Assembly (NCBI GenBank): GCA_914767715.1
Contig: OU612066.1
Location: 34,446,283-34,510,282 of the forward strand
Reading direction: 5' to 3'
Length of the DNA: 64,000 nucleotides
Source of the DNA: Membranipora membranacea
Lineage: Eukaryota > Bryozoa > Gymnolaemata > Cheilostomatida > Membraniporidae
In this document: positions 60,801-64,000 of the stretch, piece by piece
Layout of the letters: each line of letters starts with the position of its first letter
Position numbering within the stretch: the stretch's first letter is position 1
Program-made: the position numbers and the translations under genes
The notes under the pieces: generated by a model
Seen by the model: only the letters and a program-made list of their open reading frames with translations
What the model was told of the DNA's origin: nothing
Databases searched by the model: none

Positions 60801-61358
60801 TTTGGTACGTAAGCTTAAATGTGAATCTTGAAGGAAAAACTTTGTTTTTGCAATCAAGAAGTTGTCATTCCCTACCATGTCCTAGTACTAGTACTGTATT
60901 CTAATAGCTTGTGGTTTTGATTTGGCACTGACATAAAAAAATGCTGCATCGCATCAAAAGAAAGTTCTATAACTGGGGAATGCCAAAACCGGTTCTTTTA
61001 AGATAGATTTGGCAAGGCAACAAATAAACAAGGCTGTGCCTGTATTGCACCTAAAACGAAATCTTGTGACATGAAATTCAATCTTGTACAGTCAACTACA
61101 ATGAATACCTACCTAATTCTATTAATAGGAGAAGTCGCGGTGGATTTCTTTGTTATCGACACAGACTACGATAATTATGCTCTCCTGTTCGGTTGTAATG
61201 ACATTGACGGTGGAAGGAGTGAGCACTACGGGCACCTGCTACTCAGAGGTTATAACAGGCGCACTAGCTGGCAGCTGCAGACATATCTCAACACCTTCAG
61301 TCGGTACACAGATCTAAGGCTAGAGGACCACACATGCTCTGCTTCCAGCTATAGATAA
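57865..61358 (+). CDS. L6: secreted lipocalin, apolipoprotein D-like
   Basis: Exons are 57865-57984 (120 nt), 58789-58910, 60692-60804 and 61129-61358, phases 0, 2, 1, with GT/AG sites; the product is 194 residues. The chosen start gives MEKSIIIFFALLVVCSAQF, aligned with the other members. An in-frame ATG at 57841 would add eight residues before it (MEKSNKNI). Exon 1 ends NFNSTR. Exon 2 has FFSGTWYEHKRIPF and a Cys. Exon 3 has DCTVSCGDTEC, with an extra cysteine against its relatives. Exon 4 has FFVIDTDYDNYALLFGC, then YTDLRLEDHTC. The introns are longer than in the other genes. A candidate poly(A) signal is at 61811. It lies outside the young array and is clearly diverged from L3/L5, so it is an older paralogue. 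The ligand is unknown. Confidence 0.88.
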
Positions 61359-61635
61359 ACTGTCATTCAAGCTTTGCTGATCTGAATAATTTTTTTTCTC
61401 ACAAAATTATAGATACATATCGAATCTTGTTTAGATGACTTTGTGATGCTCTTGTTATTCATTCTCTGTCATGATTTTTACAAAAACTAGTTAAAAAAGT
61501 TTAAATTTGTACAATTAATAGATTAATCAAATACAGATGAAAAAATTCTAATTCTTGACCACAATCTTCTACAACCTAGCTAGAATCATACACATCCTAT
61601 TTCATATTGCGGTCATACTTATTTGATTTGATACC

Positions 61636-61695
61636 GTGTAGTTAAGGTCAGATCCCTATCTTATTTCCGATGAGATGATCTGACCTTAACTACAC
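61636..61695. repeat. 60-bp hairpin with 19-bp perfect arms
   Basis: GTGTAGTTAAGGTCAGATC (61636-61654) and its exact reverse complement (61677-61695) flank a 22-bp spacer. It could be a tiny foldback element. No clear target duplication was seen. Confidence 0.75.
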
Positions 61696-61699
61696 TGCG

Positions 61700-64000
61700 C
61701 AAATCGACATGTTGCACTCTATTTGGTTCCATAATTAGTAGTAACTAATCATGTTGAGGTAACTTTTACGTAGAAACAAATCACTGACTCCTAGTTTCTC
61801 AAAGAGTGCCAATAAAAATTTGCATGGTAAATTACAGGCCATTAAATGTCCTGTCATATTCATGTCTCAGTCAGAAAAAAAACCATAAGCTATACATCAA
61901 GGTCGCCCATCAGTGTGATTAATCCATAGAGTTATTATAACCTTATGTAGCCTAAATATTATTTGGAATTTTAGAATGTTAATATTTTGTAATTCATATA
62001 TCTCAGCCTAATAAGGCACTTTGAATATCAAAAGGACCCAAATAAATGCACTTGATAAAAGTCATATTTTGATTGTAATATAAAGTCATCTGTGTGACAA
62101 ATGATGGCATAAGCCAAATAAACCAAAAACAACCAGATGTACAAGCACACAAATTATAGAATTACTTAGCGGTATTTGGGTCTATTGATGCAAACTTTGA
62201 TTATGAAGAAATTTCTTGCATTCTAAGCTTGGTGCTTCCTGCAATCATCCAGATGTGGACCGGCCGAAGGCTTTGCTCTTCTGCTCCAGACAACGCTTGG
62301 ACATGCTAGGCCTGAGAGAGATGACACTGATTTGAAAGGTAAAGCTCTATTGTCTTGTTTTGTAGTATCAGTTTTAACAAGCTCTTAGATTCTAGCAAAC
62401 AGTTTAGAAATTGTTCATACCAGTTTTGCATACTAGCAGCCTGATAAGGTAATATAACAAAATATTTGGCTTTGGTATCAGCTTCGTATGGTAATAGGCA
62501 ATACCTGCATAGATTAACTACAAGAAACCGATAACTACAACATATGATAGGATTGAAGATGCAACAAGAGCTTATAATGCCTTATCTGGTGTTTTAAAAT
62601 TTTTCATAAATTGCGGCTACTCGTTACGCTAGCCTGATTTGCTTGACCAACCAGTACCACTGATCATTTGATTTCAGGTGATTATGACAGTTTGAGGAGT
62701 CAAATGGAGCTGGTATTTTGCTGGTCACTGAAGTCACACTGGAGACATTCAAAACGACAAGACTCAAAAAAAGTCAAGTTGCGAATGCCTTCTCTTGATG
62801 CTAGGCTAGGTTTACGCAGATATATATAGTGTGGAAATAGCTTAGCTTCGATAGGCATAGGTTTACTTATATTTATTTTTGTCAGAATCTATAATGCAGT
62901 CATTTAGTCGAAAGAAAAACAGGAATGCAGTATCTTGAATTCTAAAAATTAAAATACTTATGCACTATCACAAATACAATTAAACTACCTAGCTGTAGCT
63001 CTAGTGCTCCCACTCTCCCCGGGTGCTTTTTAGTGGCATTTCATGACAACCAGAGTAGGCTGTCGTCAAGGAATGCCACTACCAATAAAACCACGAAGAG
63101 TTGAGGCACTTCTCAAAGAAAGGGTGACATTCCCTTGAAAAATGGTTCAGTTAGTCTTTGGATGTATTTGGTAAGGTAGTAAGAATGCAAAAACCCTGCT
63201 GTTGAGGGCATTCCATGATGGACTGGATAAAGGAATGCCACCAACTAAGGACAATACACCCAGGCCTTAATAAAATTACTATGAATTCATCCGTTTTTGA
63301 AGGTATAAATTGTGTATGACTATGTAACGATTTGAATAGTAAGTGTAGTTTTGATTGGCCGGTCTAAATAAATCGAAAACGTAGAGAGAAATATTTGGAC
63401 ATTGTGGAAGCGCATATGAATCATAGATTAGGAACCATCATTGGTGACAACTAAATCAATCAGTCATCTATCTCTACAGCAACTAACATAGCTTGGTATC
63501 ATAATATTGAAACTCAAAACATTTTCTATTAAATTTAACTGACTGCTATAAAAAATAACACACCCTGATATTTGGGCGATCACAACTCTGTATGCACAAA
63601 TAAAGAAATACATGGAGATAAATAAGTGCATGTTAGAGATTCAATCAAGAGCAAAAACATCTATCTCCCATTTTGGTGCTCAAATTGACCTCGATATTCT
63701 CCAAGCTTAGAGAATGGTGCGCTCCGAGCACAATTTGATATACTTGGTCTTCTGTTCGAGATCTTCTAGACCTACTAGATGTAAGATCCTGACTAACTCA
63801 TTAGGAGTGGCTGTCATTTGTGATTTCTTTCTCCTGCAAAATTAAAAAATAAAATTGCCTGAAGGTGACGTAGAACGGCCTAGATTCAAATATATTAGTT
63901 TTTGTTGTGTTCTAATGTCATTAAATGAATTCAATGAAGCCAAGCTGTTGAGTAGAAAGTTGATTTGGCTCAAAGCTATCACCAATTTATTGCTATTACT
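61700..64000. other. Intergenic 3' of L6, no gene recognised
   Basis: Apart from hairpins at 63032-63080 and 63206-63242, I see no exon, RNA gene or clear copy of the companion repeat here. Confidence 0.4.
63032..63080. repeat. Hairpin related to the linker hairpin
   Basis: Arms AGTGGCATTTC and GGAATGCCACT match the linker hairpins, with a longer loop. A second one with arms GGGCATTCC/GGAATGCC follows at 63206-63242. Confidence 0.55.

Overview
This 64-kb window is AT-rich metazoan nuclear DNA. Its genes are split by spliceosomal introns (GT...AG, phase-consistent), it carries decayed non-LTR retrotransposons, (TA)n tracts, poly(C) runs and tRNA-like Pol III-type sequences, and no long uninterrupted ORF exists. 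It looks like an invertebrate, but I cannot name the phylum. No bacterial operon, CRISPR array or intact mobile-element gene was seen.

The only recognisable host genes are six members of one secreted lipocalin family (apolipoprotein D-like), called L1 to L6 here. Each has four small exons with intron phases 0, 2 and 1. Exon 1 is exactly 120 nt in the four genes where it is found (from the second Met in L6). It encodes a signal peptide of the type MEK..I......CSA. Exon 2 carries the lipocalin G-x-W motif (G(K/T/I)WYEH or GTWFEY), exon 3 a C...C pair, and exon 4 the second lipocalin motif (DTDY..YA..FGC) plus, in intact copies, a C-terminal cysteine. L1 and L2 are on the minus strand; L3 to L6 are on the plus strand.

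Layout: 1.3-3.6 kb, a diverged companion repeat; 4.2-5.4 kb, L1, frameshifted and probably a pseudogene; 7.7-11 kb, a second companion repeat with an extra 1.6-kb segment; 12.4-15.0 kb, L2, intact; 15.7-17.3 kb, a plus-strand LINE interrupted by a minus-strand LINE; 16.04-55.57 kb, a young tandem array of three near-identical units A, B and C, each with a lipocalin (L3, L4, L5), two diverged companion repeats (a and b) and a tail; 57.8-61.4 kb, L6, intact; then no recognised gene to the end.

Several duplication layers are visible. The oldest made lipocalin genes together with a downstream companion block that keeps the same orientation relative to its gene in L1, L2 and L3-L5. Next, the block duplicated in tandem (a/b) beside the L3 ancestor. 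Most recently the whole 12-14-kb unit was amplified. The A/B join deleted the promoter, exon 1 and LINE of unit B, so L4 has exons 2-4 only and could be expressed only by borrowing the L3 first exon. Unit C carries a 713-bp foldback DNA element with a 7-bp target duplication, next to a 30-bp palindrome that appears to be a minimal form of the same element. Identities are judged by eye; no alignment or database search was run.
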